Positions 1-12,883 of a stretch of 64,000 nucleotides of DNA are shown piece by piece (positions within the stretch are counted from its first letter, which is position 1; each line of letters starts with the position of its first letter). The notes beneath the pieces were generated by a model, which made no database searches, had not been told where the DNA came from, and saw nothing but the letters and a program-made list of their open reading frames with translations. The translations under genes and the position numbers were made by a program. The DNA is from Neocallimastix lanati (nom. inval.). Taxonomy: Eukaryota; Neocallimastigomycota; Neocallimastigomycetes; Neocallimastigales; Neocallimastigaceae. Location: contig JACVTC010000010.1 of the NCBI GenBank assembly GCA_016946835.1, positions 1,739,501 to 1,803,500 of the forward strand, read 5' to 3'.

Positions 1-63
<63 letters not shown>
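1..63. repeat. (ATA)n microsatellite at window edge
   Basis: About 21 uninterrupted ATA units start the window, so the array probably continues to the left. It lies just downstream of the predicted stop of the minus-strand MATH gene. Confidence 0.95.
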
Positions 64-64
<1 letters not shown>

Positions 65-93
65 GAGTAATAATCATAGTAAAAAAAAAAAAA

Positions 94-2074
94 TTAAAAT
101 AAAAAAAAAATTGAAAATTCTATATTTAAAATATGACATAAAATTAAAAGTATCATTAAATAAAAATAAAAAATATATTTATCAAACCTTTATCATATTT
201 ATATATACGAATATAAGCACCAACAATAACTTTTCCATTCTGAACTGCTGAATATGAGGAATATTGATTTTTCGATAAATCATACATATTTACTCCATTA
301 TGTAAGCTACATGAATTATTATTCTTTTCAAAATTATAGAATTTAATATCTAAATACATTATAATTTAAAATTTCAATTAAAAATGGTAATAATTTAAAA
401 AAAAAAAAAAAATAATAATAATAATAATTAATAAATTTTTTTTGTTTTTAAAAAAACTTATTATAAATACTACTATATGAATTCTTACCATTTTTCTTGT
501 CTGTTACATAGTATGAATAATCATTATAATTACGAAAAACTAAAACACATTTTGCATACACATATGTAAATTTATTATTTTCAACATCCATATTTTTTAA
601 TTTAACATTATTCCAATCCTGTGTTAATTCAAGTTTCCTTTTATATATATATATATATATTAAATAGTTTTTATAAAAATAATATAAATAAATGAATATA
701 ATTTAAAAAATATTCATTCAATATATTCAAATACGTATAATTTTAAAATATACCATTTATTATTACAAAGTGTAAATTCTTGACCTCCATTATAACCGTA
801 ATATAAATTACGAATATTCAATTCATAATAATCTTCATTTATTACTGTATTATTATCATTTGTTATCATATTTTTAATATCATTAATATATTCATCTAAA
901 TATTTAATAAAAAAGATACATACATATGTTAAAAATTTTACATTTTATTAATAATTAAATTTTAATATTTAATATTTTTGATAAGAAAAAAAATGTAATA
1001 ATAATTCATTTTAATAAGAATATATATATTAATAAATGTATTATCTTTATTATTACCTCTATTATAATCATAAACACGTATATAGACACCAACAACGGTT
1101 CTATTATTACTAACTAAATATCTTCCATTTCTCCAAGTATTCAGAGAACGCTTATTAATAAAACTTGAAAAACCATTCTTTGTCTTTTCATTATTAAAAT
1201 ATTCAAAATTTGTTCCTTTGAATTATAAATTTAAAAATATATATATATATATGTATCATATTAAAATTATAGTATATTATTTAAGAAAAAAATGTATTTA
1301 TGATAAAAAAATTTGTGTTAAAAAAACAAAGAAAAATAACACAATACCTCCATTTGAATAATAGCAATCATAACTATAATAATTTCTAATAAATAATTTA
1401 TATTTTGTACAAATATGAACTGCTTTATTATTTTGAGCATCTACATTATTTAAATGAAGTGAAATATAATTACTACTGTACTGATTCCGACATAAACTTA
1501 TAAACCTTTTATAACAATTAATATTAAAAAATAAAAAAATATTATTAATATATATTGATATATATTCTTAATTTTTTCAGTAAAAAATTTTTTTTAAATA
1601 AACTTAATATATATATATATAGTTATATGTTAATTCATAACAATATGTTATATAGAATATTATTATGAAATTCATTATTAAATAATATACCATCTATGTC
1701 CACAAGCGGTAAAAGTTGAACTGTTTTCATTATTTATATTATTATTCCAATATGAAATGTCCCATTCATAATAATAATCTTGGTATGAATTGTGATTTCC
1801 ATTATATAATGAATTTTTTAAATTAGATTTAAAATTTTCTATAAATGTATATTAAAAAAAAAAAAAATGGAAAAATTTGTTAAAAAATTGTAATAATGGA
1901 AGTTAATATTAATATTTGATATTTGATAAATAATTATCATATATATATTTTATTTTGAATTTCTTCATAATTAATATTTTTATTTTATAATTATTTTTAT
2001 TAAATAAAGTCACATTTCGCTATTATATAGATTTATTACTAATTATATAGTTTTAATTTACCTCTTGAAGACAT
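94..2074 (-). CDS. Multi-exon protein with two tandem MATH domains
   Basis: I assembled eight exons by joining GT..AG junctions that keep one frame: 2062-2074, 1691-1838, 1348-1505, 1057-1215, 754-895, 489-637, 188-349 and a tentative last exon 94-119 ending in TAA (about 318 aa). The start is the ATG at 2074; an ATG slightly upstream would be out of frame with exon 2. MATH 1 (about residues 20-158) shows the pattern W..-HRWFISL-..-YISLHL-..-GFSSFI-..-RTVVGVYIRVYDY. MATH 2 (about 170-311) shows KWKLEL-..-YVYAKCVLVFRNY-..-VIVGAYIRIYKY. MATH folds bind peptides in TRAF-like proteins, USP7 and BTB adaptors, so a cytosolic protein-protein or ubiquitin-linked adaptor role is inferred. No BTB or protease domain is visible. 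Donors and acceptors are canonical and introns are 100-255 nt. The last exon is the weakest part; the gene could continue past the left edge. Confidence 0.72.
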
Positions 2075-2495
2075 CTTTTTATCATTTCAATTATTTTTTA
2101 AAAAAAATTAAAAAAAAATAATTATTTTTTAAAAATAGTAATAGTAATTAAAATTTATATAATTATATTTATTTTTTTAAATAATAATAATAATTACTAT
2201 TATTATTATTTATTTATTTATTTCAAATATTTTTTTGTTACTTTTTTGTTTTTATTTTATTTTATTTTTTTATTTTATTTTATTTTATATTATTTTTATT
2301 GGTATTATTTTTGTATTTATATATGTATATAATATTTTTATTTTTTTTTTTTAATTCATAGTTATTTTTTATAAAAAAAAAAAAAATTATACTCTTATAT
2401 ATATATATATATATATTTTTGATTAGAAAAAAAAATAATCGTTAAAAAAAAAACAAAAAGAAAAAAAAAAATTAAAATAATTAATAAATACGTTT

Positions 2496-2547
<52 letters not shown>

Positions 2548-4169
2548 TATTTAAATTTAAAAAATGTCCAAATTACAAAAATAAATGAAAATTTTATTAA
2601 AATTTTTAATTCCATAAATAATATATGAATATATTCATTAAAAAAAGGATGATACATTCATATAAAATGAAATAATTTTTAAGAAAAAAAATTTTCTTTG
2701 AATAATATAAATTCTTTTACTATGATATAATTATTTAATAATTTTAGAATTTATATAATAATTTAGAATTTATATAATAATTTTAGAATTAATATATATA
2801 AGTATATAAGTATATATATTTTTTTATATGAAAACTTTTTTTTTTTCATTATTTTTTCTTAATTTTTTTTTAAAACATATGATCTAATATGGAACATTTA
2901 AAAATATTCAAAAAAAAAAAATTTTTTTTTTCTTTAATAAAAAATAAACTTTAATTAATGAATTACCAAATACGGAAAGATTAAATAAATTAAAAAAATA
3001 AAATTAAAAAAAAAATGAATTGATTAAAATAAAAATTGAAATGAAATAAATAATTTTTAAAACATAAACATAAACATCATTATAAAATAATGCAGAACGT
3101 GTAATTAAAATAATACTACGGATTGTTTGATATAAATTTTATTATAATACATTGCATTATTATAAAAAAAAATTAACATTACCATGTTTTATAATAATTT
3201 ATAGCAATAAAATTAACAAAATATTTTCTATTGTAAATTTATTTTATATTTCATAAATATGAAAATTCTTACCTAAAATTTTATATTTAATAATTCATTA
3301 TATTTATTAAATGAATCATCACGTTTTTTTATATTCATGTCCATTTACATATGAAAAATTATATTTTTTTTTAAATTTTTATCATATAATTATAAATCAA
3401 ATTATATTAAAATAAAATATGTTATTATAAAAACACTCTATATAATATTTAATAAAAGAAAAAAATGATATTAATTATATAATGAAATTTTCAATAATTC
3501 GTTTGAATTAACAAAAATAAAATTAAAATAGATTAATTAAAATTATTTTCAAAACTAACAAAAAAATTAGATACATAAAGGAAATGGACGAAACTGCTTT
3601 TTTTCTTTTTTTTATTAAAATTAAAGTTTTTATTTAACATTTTATATACAATTTTAATTTTAGTAGTGTTTATATTTAAAAATTTTATTTAATAATATTA
3701 TATTTAAAATTTTATTTAATAATATTAAAAGTATTATTTAATAAAATAAATTTTTTAATTAAAAATACTTTTTTTTTTTTTTCATTTTTAAAAAATTTTT
3801 GGATATTAATTTTATTTATTTATATGGCCTGCTATTTTAATATGTATAGACAAAGATTTAAAATTATAGTAAAAGTTTTAATATAATAAAAGTATAAATT
3901 AAATTGTAAATTAAACTATAAACTAAAAATACTAATTTTCTAACAGATAATAAAAATAAATATGATATATATAATTATATTATATATTTTATATAATTTA
4001 TAATACAAATAATTTAGATTTAAATTTTTTTCGATTTTCTATAAACCTTTTGTATGTAATTAAATAATTAATATATAAATATGTATTCAATGTTTTGAAA
4101 TATTTATTATTCATTATATGTATTTTATATGTAGAAATATTATTAAATTATGTATTTTTTAAAAAAAGA
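2075..4169. other. AT-rich intergenic spacer
   Basis: Very low GC with long homopolymers, including a poly(A) run near 2500-2545, and TA dinucleotide tracts. I find no coding frame, tRNA-like structure or transposon terminus. The segment just above 2074 should hold the promoter of the MATH gene, but no specific element can be defined in such a background. Confidence 0.6.
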
Positions 4170-4470
4170 ATTAAGTCTTTTGCTTCAAAAAATAAAGTAA
4201 GTAAATAAAAAAAGCATTGAGATTTTTAATATTTAATGAAAATAATTTGTTTTGTTAATATCAAAAAAAAAAATTAAATCCTTTCTTTAGTTTTAATGTC
4301 CATCTTTTATATATACTTAGAGTTTATAGAGTATAATTGAATTTTGTTAAATGAAATTCAAATTAATTTAATTTATTAATTAAAAAATTTCAAAAGTTCA
4401 ATAAATCTTGTTAAACTATAAACACATAAGATTGACATTAAACTTTATTTATTTGAAGCAAAAGATTATT
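4170..4470. mobile_element. Foldback element with imperfect inverted termini (MITE-like)
   Basis: The outer arms read TCTTTTGCTTCAAA...AAATAAAG at about 4173-4197 and the reverse complement at about 4442-4467. A second inner pair (TTTAATGTCCATCTT..GTTTATAG near 4292-4330 and its complement near 4413-4443) is also inverted. The whole ~300 bp can therefore fold back on itself and contains no ORF, which suggests a miniature inverted-repeat element. No target-site duplication could be confirmed in the AT-rich flanks. Confidence 0.5.
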
Positions 4471-5756
4471 TTAAAAAAAATAATAATAATAATAATTTAA
4501 TGATTTTTATATATAAAAATTCATATAAAATATAATTACATCATTTTTTATTATATATTTAAATAATATTAAATTAGTTGTTTGTGATTTTTTCTTAAAT
4601 AACAATTACTTTAACAATTTCTTTTATAATTATATGAAAATATAAATAAAAATTTGTATAAAACATAATTTAATGATATATATATATATAAAATGATTAT
4701 ATATATCATATTTTGAATATCTTTACAGCAGGATGGGTGATTGCAAAAATAATTGCAATGCTTTTATTCATTAATATAAAAAAAAAATAAAAATAAAAAT
4801 AAAAAAAAGATCCTTTAGTTTAACATATATTGATATTTTTATTAAATATATTGTATTTTTATTTAAAAAATATTTTATTATTGTTTTTGTTATTTTCAAC
4901 CAAATTTTTTATATATAAGAGTTTGTTATATGTTACAATATAAAATAAACAATAATTTATTTTTATGAAAAATACAAAAAAATAAAATAATATAAAATGA
5001 AATTAAATAAATTAGAATTAAAAATACTTTTGAAGTTTTATATTTATTAATTTATAAAAACATCTTGTAAATAATTAATAAAAATCTTTATAAAATATCT
5101 TTTAAATTTGCTTAATTTATATTGTTGATTATCATATGTATTTTTTATTATAATTATTTTTAGAAAAAAAAATATATATATATATATTAAAATTTAGATA
5201 TATCAAAAATTAAAGTATTAATATAAAAAGTTTTAATATAATTGTAATTTCTTGAAAAGAATTCAAGAAGTTATAATTATTAAGTTTCTTTCATTATGAT
5301 ATTTTATTAAAATATTTAATAATAATTTTCGTTATTAATTATTAACTAATGGTTGTAATGTTTCATATTACTTATTAATTTATATTAATTTAAATGAATA
5401 TTAAATTATTTCAATAATATAATAATATATACTAAATAATAATATAAAAAATAATATCAAATTAACTTATATATAATATTACTTTATTATTTTTTTAGTT
5501 ATTATTATTTTATTACATTTTTATTTAATATTAACTATAATTATTGAGGTAATAATCCTACGAAAGGTTTGTTCAAAAATTTAAACTTGTATAAATATAA
5601 AATAATTATTTAAAAAAATATTGATTTTTAATATGAGAATATAAAATAAACTTTATAATAAAATATAACAATTAAGATTAAGTCAAGAAGCTAAATTGAT
5701 TCAAATTTTTAATATTTAAAAATAATAAAATAAATATATATAATTATTGATTCTGC

Positions 5757-5797
<41 letters not shown>

Positions 5798-5972
5798 TAA
5801 TAAATATTATTTTTATAAAAAAAAGAATCTTTTTTTTTTTTTTTGATAATTTTTATCTGTAATTAGTTATTGTTTTTTTTTTACTAATTTATATATTATA
5901 TATTTATGGATTATCTCATTAAATTGTAATATAGTGATGATAATCATGTGATATTATAATAAAATTTGTTTG

Positions 5973-6014
<42 letters not shown>

Positions 6015-6060
6015 TATACTAAAATTAAATAGAATAAACCTTTTTTTTTTTGTTTATAGA
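4471..6060. other. AT-rich spacer with poly(A) runs
   Basis: No gene is recognisable. Long A runs occur at about 5761-5792 and 5980-6012. A small island around 4725-4765 is slightly more GC rich but has no open frame. Confidence 0.6.
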
Positions 6061-6703
6061 GTTATTATCCAACAACATTAGATGTGGTTATAAATTTAAC
6101 ACTACTATCGCTAGAAGAAGTAAGCTAGTATCAGATGAATGCCCTAAATACTGTCCCTGTTGTAATAAACCACTTGGTATTCAAAGTTTCACTCAATGGA
6201 TCATTCTCATGTAAAAAGTTTTCCTTTGAAAGAAACTTTTATTTAGATTTTATAGATGATTTTATTAGCTTTGTGAATGAACAGAAATCTATGAGTTTGT
6301 ATTTGGATTCTGAAAAAGATGATGAATACAATGTCAAATTTGTTGCGTTGAACATCCTTCTTGGCGGACGTTCTATGCTTGATCGTTTAGATCTAGATTC
6401 TGGTGTGCGTTGACAATTGGTAGATAACCTGACAGTTGGTTCTACTGAGTCTTCACCTCCTTATATCGTGGGGATTGCGGCTTTCCTTACTACTGTAATA
6501 CCGATTATTAGTATTCTTTTGAATTACTTTTTAGTCTGTATTCCATTAGACCTACTGTTTTCAAGAGCGTCGACGTTGAAACGATAAAACAGGGAATAAT
6601 TCATTCTTCAGATACAGATTCAAATATATTGGAATATAGACCAGTTAAATTTGATGAATTGGAAAAACTTGAAGAAATTGTTTCTTCTACTTTAATGTAG
6701 AAC
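6061..6703 (+). pseudogene. Degenerate non-LTR (LINE-type) retrotransposon 3' fragment
   Basis: This island is clearly more GC rich than its flanks. One frame reads RRSKLVSDECPKYCPCC (Cys cluster about 6140-6163) followed by a Gln-Trp context, then a stop. The next frame continues with a Cys-Lys-Lys-Phe stretch and a hydrophobic/acidic segment to 6413. A third frame runs open to a TAG at about 6700. A Cys-x2-Cys pair followed by His/Trp and Cys is typical of the C-terminal knuckle of LINE ORF2 proteins, so I read this as a frameshifted LINE tail. The 92-aa ORF at 6135-6413 would then be only a piece of it. An unrelated broken host gene is the alternative. Confidence 0.42.
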
Positions 6704-6892
6704 AATAAAAGGAAATAATAATAAATATAATAATAGTAATAATTATTTTAATTTTTTATAAAAATAATTTATTAATCATATGTTTATATGTTTTTATAAA
6801 TTTCAGTTAAATTAAATAATATTTCTATATTTTATTTTTTTTTTAACTACCAGCTTTTTTTATATTTATTTAGAGTTATTTAGATTAGATTC

Positions 6893-7010
6893 AAATTAAC
6901 TAACCCAAATTTTAATAATATAAATTTTAAAAAAGATTTTTTTTAAAATTTATTTTAATAATAATAATTCTTTATGTTAAATAATAATAATTTGGGTTAG
7001 CTAATTTAAA
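6893..7010. repeat. Inverted repeat / hairpin upstream of the 493-aa gene
   Basis: AACTAACCCAAATT at about 6898 is repeated inverted as AATTTGGGTTAGCT at about 6990. A direct repeat (AATAATTCTTTATGTTAAA) lies inside at about 6964 and just outside at about 7034. This is either a small MITE-like unit or a foldback in the 5' region of the next gene; no function can be assigned. Confidence 0.5.
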
Positions 7011-7275
7011 ATTAATTTGTATTTAAATAATAATAATAATTCTTTATGTTAAAAATTAAAATTTTATAAAAAATTACCTTAATTTTTTAAAATTTTCCAT
7101 TTAAAAAATAAATTAAAATTAAAAAAATATTGTATACTTCTTTTTGCACACAACATATATTATTTAATATTATTTAAAATACTTGTTATTTTTTTTTGGA
7201 GTATTAAAAATTAAAAATATTGCCTAAATATAAACAATCATTCTTTTTAAGATAGATTCAGAGGAATTCCCAAAA

Positions 7276-8757
7276 ATGAAAAGAAAAAGAAGCAACAGTT
7301 TATCTTCAATTTATGATAGAAGAAATTTCACAAATAAAGAAAACAACGAAATTGTGGAATGTATCGTAAAAAAACAAATTTCTGTAATCACTGATTTAAA
7401 AAATGAACTAGAGAAAGAAAATCAAGAAAAAAATAAGCTAGCATCATATAATGAGATATTAAATCAACAATTGGAGGAATCCCAAAGAGCAGGAGAGACA
7501 TCTTACAGACCTCAAAACAACGATAGAGTATTGATTCACGAATTCATAGAAAATTTAAAAAATTTAAATTTTCAATGCGATAAAACAAAAATAAAAGAAA
7601 AAAAGATTGAGATTCACAAAACTTATGAATTTGTAAACAATAGATTGTTTCTTTTTGAGAAAATTGGAAATTCTGACGTTTATGAAAGATTTCCAACTGC
7701 AACAACTGTACGCAAGGTTGCTAATAATTGGTGTGATATTTCCGAAATTCGTTACGCTAATGATATTTCGTGGAATACATTAACAAATTATAAAGCTATT
7801 TTATTCAGAAATGAGGATAAAAGCTGTTATATTATTCTTAAAATAAAAAACACCAAACACGGCATTTTTTATGGAGTAAACGGACGAAATATTGAAATAG
7901 GAAATAATTCATTTTCAGTTTATGAACTCTCAAAAAATATGGAAAGCTTTATGGACAATATTTCACGGTTAATATATGAAGATAGATCGGGTTTGTATTT
8001 TGTTCCAGCAGCAGAAAATTCCATAGAAACAATAATTGATAAATATCAACAAGAAAGTAAATTCAATTTCAATGGTTCAGTCCTAAAAATATCAACACTT
8101 GATGGAAGTATAACCTACAATGATAACCCCATAACTGAGAATAACTTTTTCGATAATTGGATTCTGAAAGAAATTGAAATTCAAAAACCGACCTTTAATG
8201 GATTTGGAGAACAGGGATGGACAGTAGAAAAAATTACTCAAAAAGTACTATCAACTAAACGGCCGAAACCTAGAGAAATTTTGAGAAACTTTTATCCACC
8301 AGGAGGCAGTTATCAAGGAATATTTTTATTACTATACCAACATACTGTAGGTTGGATGAATATCTTTGATCACTCAAGTAATAACAATTTTAATGGTATA
8401 AATTGGCTAAACCGCTTCATATTCAAACGAAATCCAAAAGATATGAACAGTTCAAAGTGTGAAAATTTGGTTATAAATGGTGCATTTGCGAAGATTTTGA
8501 AAATATTTTCCGACATTTGGTATGATCAAAAAGTTTACATTGTTATACAACATCGACTTAAGGCAATTCATAAAAACAATTTTGATAATTATAATTACTT
8601 TTCTATTGAACAAGCGGTACAAAATAATATATATCTATTTAAAGATATTGATTTCGTAAAAAGCCTAAAACCTGAATTCGCTGAATTAGAAAAGGATTAC
8701 AAAAATACAAAAGAGTCAGATAAATGGCTTCTGTTCGAAATCGTTAAAAATCTTTAA
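7276..8757 (+). CDS. Hypothetical 493-aa protein with N-terminal coiled coil
   Basis: An intact, intronless frame from ATG 7276 to TAA 8757. GC is well above that of the flanks and codon use is coherent, so it is a real or very recently active gene. Residues 1-25 are basic and Ser/Asn-rich (MKRKRSNSLSS), compatible with nuclear localisation. Residues about 28-75 are rich in E/K/L/Q and should form a coiled coil. The remainder is a mixed soluble region with several Trp- and Gly-containing stretches (GFGEQGWTVEKI about 308-319, NFYPPGGSYQGIFLLLYQH about 338-356). There is no signal peptide or membrane helix. I do not recognise the family. The lack of introns and the nearby transposon debris make a mobile-element or transferred origin possible, but unproven. 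Confidence 0.8.
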   Translation: MKRKRSNSLSSIYDRRNFTNKENNEIVECIVKKQISVITDLKNELEKENQEKNKLASYNEILNQQLEESQRAGETSYRPQNNDRVLIHEFIENLKNLNFQCDKTKIKEKKIEIHKTYEFVNNRLFLFEKIGNSDVYERFPTATTVRKVANNWCDISEIRYANDISWNTLTNYKAILFRNEDKSCYIILKIKNTKHGIFYGVNGRNIEIGNNSFSVYELSKNMESFMDNISRLIYEDRSGLYFVPAAENSIETIIDKYQQESKFNFNGSVLKISTLDGSITYNDNPITENNFFDNWILKEIEIQKPTFNGFGEQGWTVEKITQKVLSTKRPKPREILRNFYPPGGSYQGIFLLLYQHTVGWMNIFDHSSNNNFNGINWLNRFIFKRNPKDMNSSKCENLVINGAFAKILKIFSDIWYDQKVYIVIQHRLKAIHKNNFDNYNYFSIEQAVQNNIYLFKDIDFVKSLKPEFAELEKDYKNTKESDKWLLFEIVKNL

Positions 8758-8800
8758 TTGACGAAATGTGAGGAGAAGAAAAAACTATTTCTCTTATCAA

Positions 8801-9071
8801 TCAAATCCTGTAATTATTTAAATTGTTAAAAATAATGAAATCAAAAATAATGAAATCAATAAGCATGCTATCTATATAATAACAAAACGCATATATATTA
8901 TTATCAAATATTTCCACTTTTAAATTTTCCGAATATTTAAAGCATAAAAAAATATGATTAGCACCAACAGTATAATGATCAATAAAACCTTTTAAATCAT
9001 CAAAAGCGAGCATTTTAATAGATAATTATTATCATTAATAATATTTTCAATATCTTTTTCAGAACGAGTAG

Positions 9072-9085
<14 letters not shown>
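8801..9085 (-). pseudogene. Weak ORF fragment of unknown origin
   Basis: A 70-aa frame at 8801-9013 (MLAFDDLKGFIDHY...) is preceded in a different frame by a coding-like stretch (TTRSEKDIENIIND) near 9020-9070. Together they look like a broken or intron-split piece of a gene, but no family motif can be seen. It lies tail-to-tail with the 493-aa gene, 44 nt beyond that gene's stop. This may be chance coding in AT-rich DNA. Confidence 0.25.
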
Positions 9086-9108
<23 letters not shown>

Positions 9109-9889
9109 TTGTTTGTTTGTTTTTTTCTCATATCGGTTTATTTATCAGTAATTACTATTTTTACAAACCACTGTAACTATCAATATATGTTGGAATACTA
9201 ATATATGTTGGAATACTATTATCATATTTATATAATTAATTTTTTTCAAATATATATTTTTCGGATGTTTATCATTTACTAAATGAATCTCTCATAATAA
9301 TAATTGATATCTTTTTCAATATTACAAAAACTTGCTCTAGTATTTATATATCAAATATCTAAACTTTAATTCATAGATTTTATTATTTAATAATAATATA
9401 TTAAAAAAGTTTCTAAGTTATGAAAAATTAAATTAGATATATAAAAATATTTTTTAATAAATTATAATAATAATATAGTAAATAAAAAAAAAAAAAATAA
9501 TAATAATATTAAAGAGAATTTTTATTTCTCAAAATATTCAAAAAAATAATATTTATAAATTTTTTTATTATATTTCTATTAAATTAGAACTTTAACCAAT
9601 CACAATATTAATTGATTAATATTCATTTTACTGCCTTTTCATAATGAATATTGTTTATTTTTATTAAAAAAATAATAATTATAAACAGATAATATCATAT
9701 TATTTTATAATTATTTTTTAAAATGTATATCATATGATATATATATAGTATTAATTTTAAATGATCAGTATTCAAAAAAAATAAAAAGAAAAAAAAAAAA
9801 AGAAAGAAAAAAAAAAAACAAAAAATATGAAAAGTATAATACCTTTTGTTCTAAAATATTCTCCAATAAAAAAATTAGTCATTATTCCA

Positions 9890-9890
<1 letters not shown>
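9086..9890. other. AT-rich spacer
   Basis: Contains a TA tract at about 9070-9100, a duplicated CAATATATGTTGGAATACTA-like unit near 9180-9218, and purine runs near 9779-9820. No supported gene. Confidence 0.5.
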
Positions 9891-10905
<1,015 letters not shown>

Positions 10906-11111
10906 TTTTTATCCAAAATCAGCAAGGTTTTAAATTATTATTTTTTTTTTTTTTTTTATTTTTTTTTTTTCTTATTTTTTTCTTATTTTGATTTTAATGC
11001 TAGTTTCGGATAAAATTTAGCATAAAAACACTATATGTGTGAATCACGTGATTTTAATTAATTATTATTTTATTCTATTTTATATTTTATTTTTTGATTG
11101 ATTTTTAATTT

Positions 11112-11150
11112 GGCATAGTTTTTGGACAATTTTTATCCAAAAACTATACC
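11112..11150. other. Near-perfect hairpin
   Basis: GGCATAGTTTTTGGA, a 9-nt loop, then TCCAAAAACTATACC: 14 of 15 positions pair, and a short T run follows. No neighbouring gene is clearly terminated by it. It may be the end of a small element. Confidence 0.6.
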
Positions 11151-11164
11151 TTTTTAAAAATTAA

Positions 11165-11700
11165 ATAACGTCCAGAACTTATAAAATATTATATATGATG
11201 ATGATAATATATTGATATATGTTTTATCGTTTGTTGTTGATATGCATTTCATGCATATTTTTGTATGTTTTGCAATCGTTTATTTAATTAAATTCAGGTC
11301 CAGAATATTAAAATTAACAATATAGCTGATTTAAGCTAAATGAACGATAAAAACACTATTGTTTAAATGAACTATCACAGCTATGTTGTTAATTAAATAA
11401 ACAGCATATCGCACACATATATCAACATATGCATAATATTGCGATCAAAACCGTATGTTGATTGATGATGTAATTGCAACGATATATACAATAATAGTGG
11501 TTGGGGTAGTTTAATGCATATGTTGATATATTAGGATAAATAGCACACATATATAAACTATGCAACTATATCGTTTATTTAACTATATCAGCCATATCGT
11601 TGATTAACAATATCAGCTACATCATTATATTAATATTCCGGACCTATATCATTTATTATAAATACTCTTTTTATTATTTATTGTTCAATTATTTATTATT
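11165..11700. mobile_element. Complex foldback region of related short motifs
   Basis: AGGTCCAGAATATTAA near 11297 recurs inverted as TTAATATTCCGGACCT near 11630. The interior is filled with variants of ACAATATAGCTGAT, ATCAACATATGCAT and AACGATAT in both orientations. There is no ORF. The arrangement suggests a non-autonomous foldback DNA element or nested copies of one; the ends cannot be fixed by eye. Confidence 0.42.
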
Positions 11701-11790
11701 CAATTATTTATTTTTTATTATTTAATTATTAATTATTTATGCTATTTAGTATTTATTATTATTTTTTAATATTCATTTATTATTTATTAT

Positions 11791-11933
11791 TGTTAGAATA
11801 TGTGAAATATGAGTTTAAATGTATTAAAATGTAATATAAATAATGTAATATATAAGCCACAATTTGTTAATATAAAAGCATGTAATTTAATATAATTTAA
11901 TATTTGTAGCTCTTTATATTAATAAAATTGACA
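11791..11933 (+). repeat. 5' LTR of the TRIM-like element
   Basis: Starts TGTTAGAATATGTG and ends TTGACA. It is nearly identical to 12884-13034, with small indels in the ATGTAATGTA stretch. Confidence 0.7.
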
Positions 11934-12883
11934 TAATTATTAACCTAAAATTACTGACTCTTAAAGATTAAGAGTCTCGTCTGACTCTTAAAATGATTCT
12001 TGTAACAAGAAATCCATAGGCGGACCTAAGATTATGTCAAGAAGGACATAAAGAAGTGAAAAGAAGAATATTATGATAAAGGTTGTTTTTATGTCAACTT
12101 TTTGGAATTGAAATCAAAATTGATCAAGATTGAAATTTAGATCATTAAATTTCAAAAATTATGAAAACGTGTAAATATCTAACAGCTTAACACAAGAAAT
12201 CCCCCTACATGAATTAAACACGTTTAAGGAGGAAAAAGAAAAAGTGAAATACATTAAATAAACATATTATTTTGAGACTCTTAATAAATGAAATCATCAT
12301 AAATATTAATAGATTATTATAAATTATTTTTTGAATATTACAAACTATTTTATTGAAGAATAAATGAAATCATCATAAACATTAATAGATTATTATAAAT
12401 TATTTTTTGAATATTACAAACTATTTTATTGAAGAAAGTAAAATTTTTAACTAATTAAATAAATAAAATGACGTAAAACCAAAGAGGTAAACCATGTGTT
12501 GTCATTATTAATTTGATGTGAATCCAAACGAGGTTGCCTTAATATAATATAAAAGGATAGTGTAAACCCAGATAGGTGTCCAATCCATATTTAAATAATT
12601 TTTAATATTAAAAATACCCAATTTATAAAGGTTTTAGGCGTTTTAACCACAAAAACGTATAATGGGTAATAATGTAAGTATCAAAGAAAAAATTAGCAAA
12701 TAATATACATAAAGCATAAAGTATATATATAAAATTCAATTAATGATATAATATAAAATAGAAATTTAATAGTTAATTAAAATTTAGAATGATGATATAA
12801 ATTTCACAACGTGTTATTATTATATACATATTCACCTTGTAAACCAAAATTATTCATTTAGAATAATTTGATATAGCGGGGAA

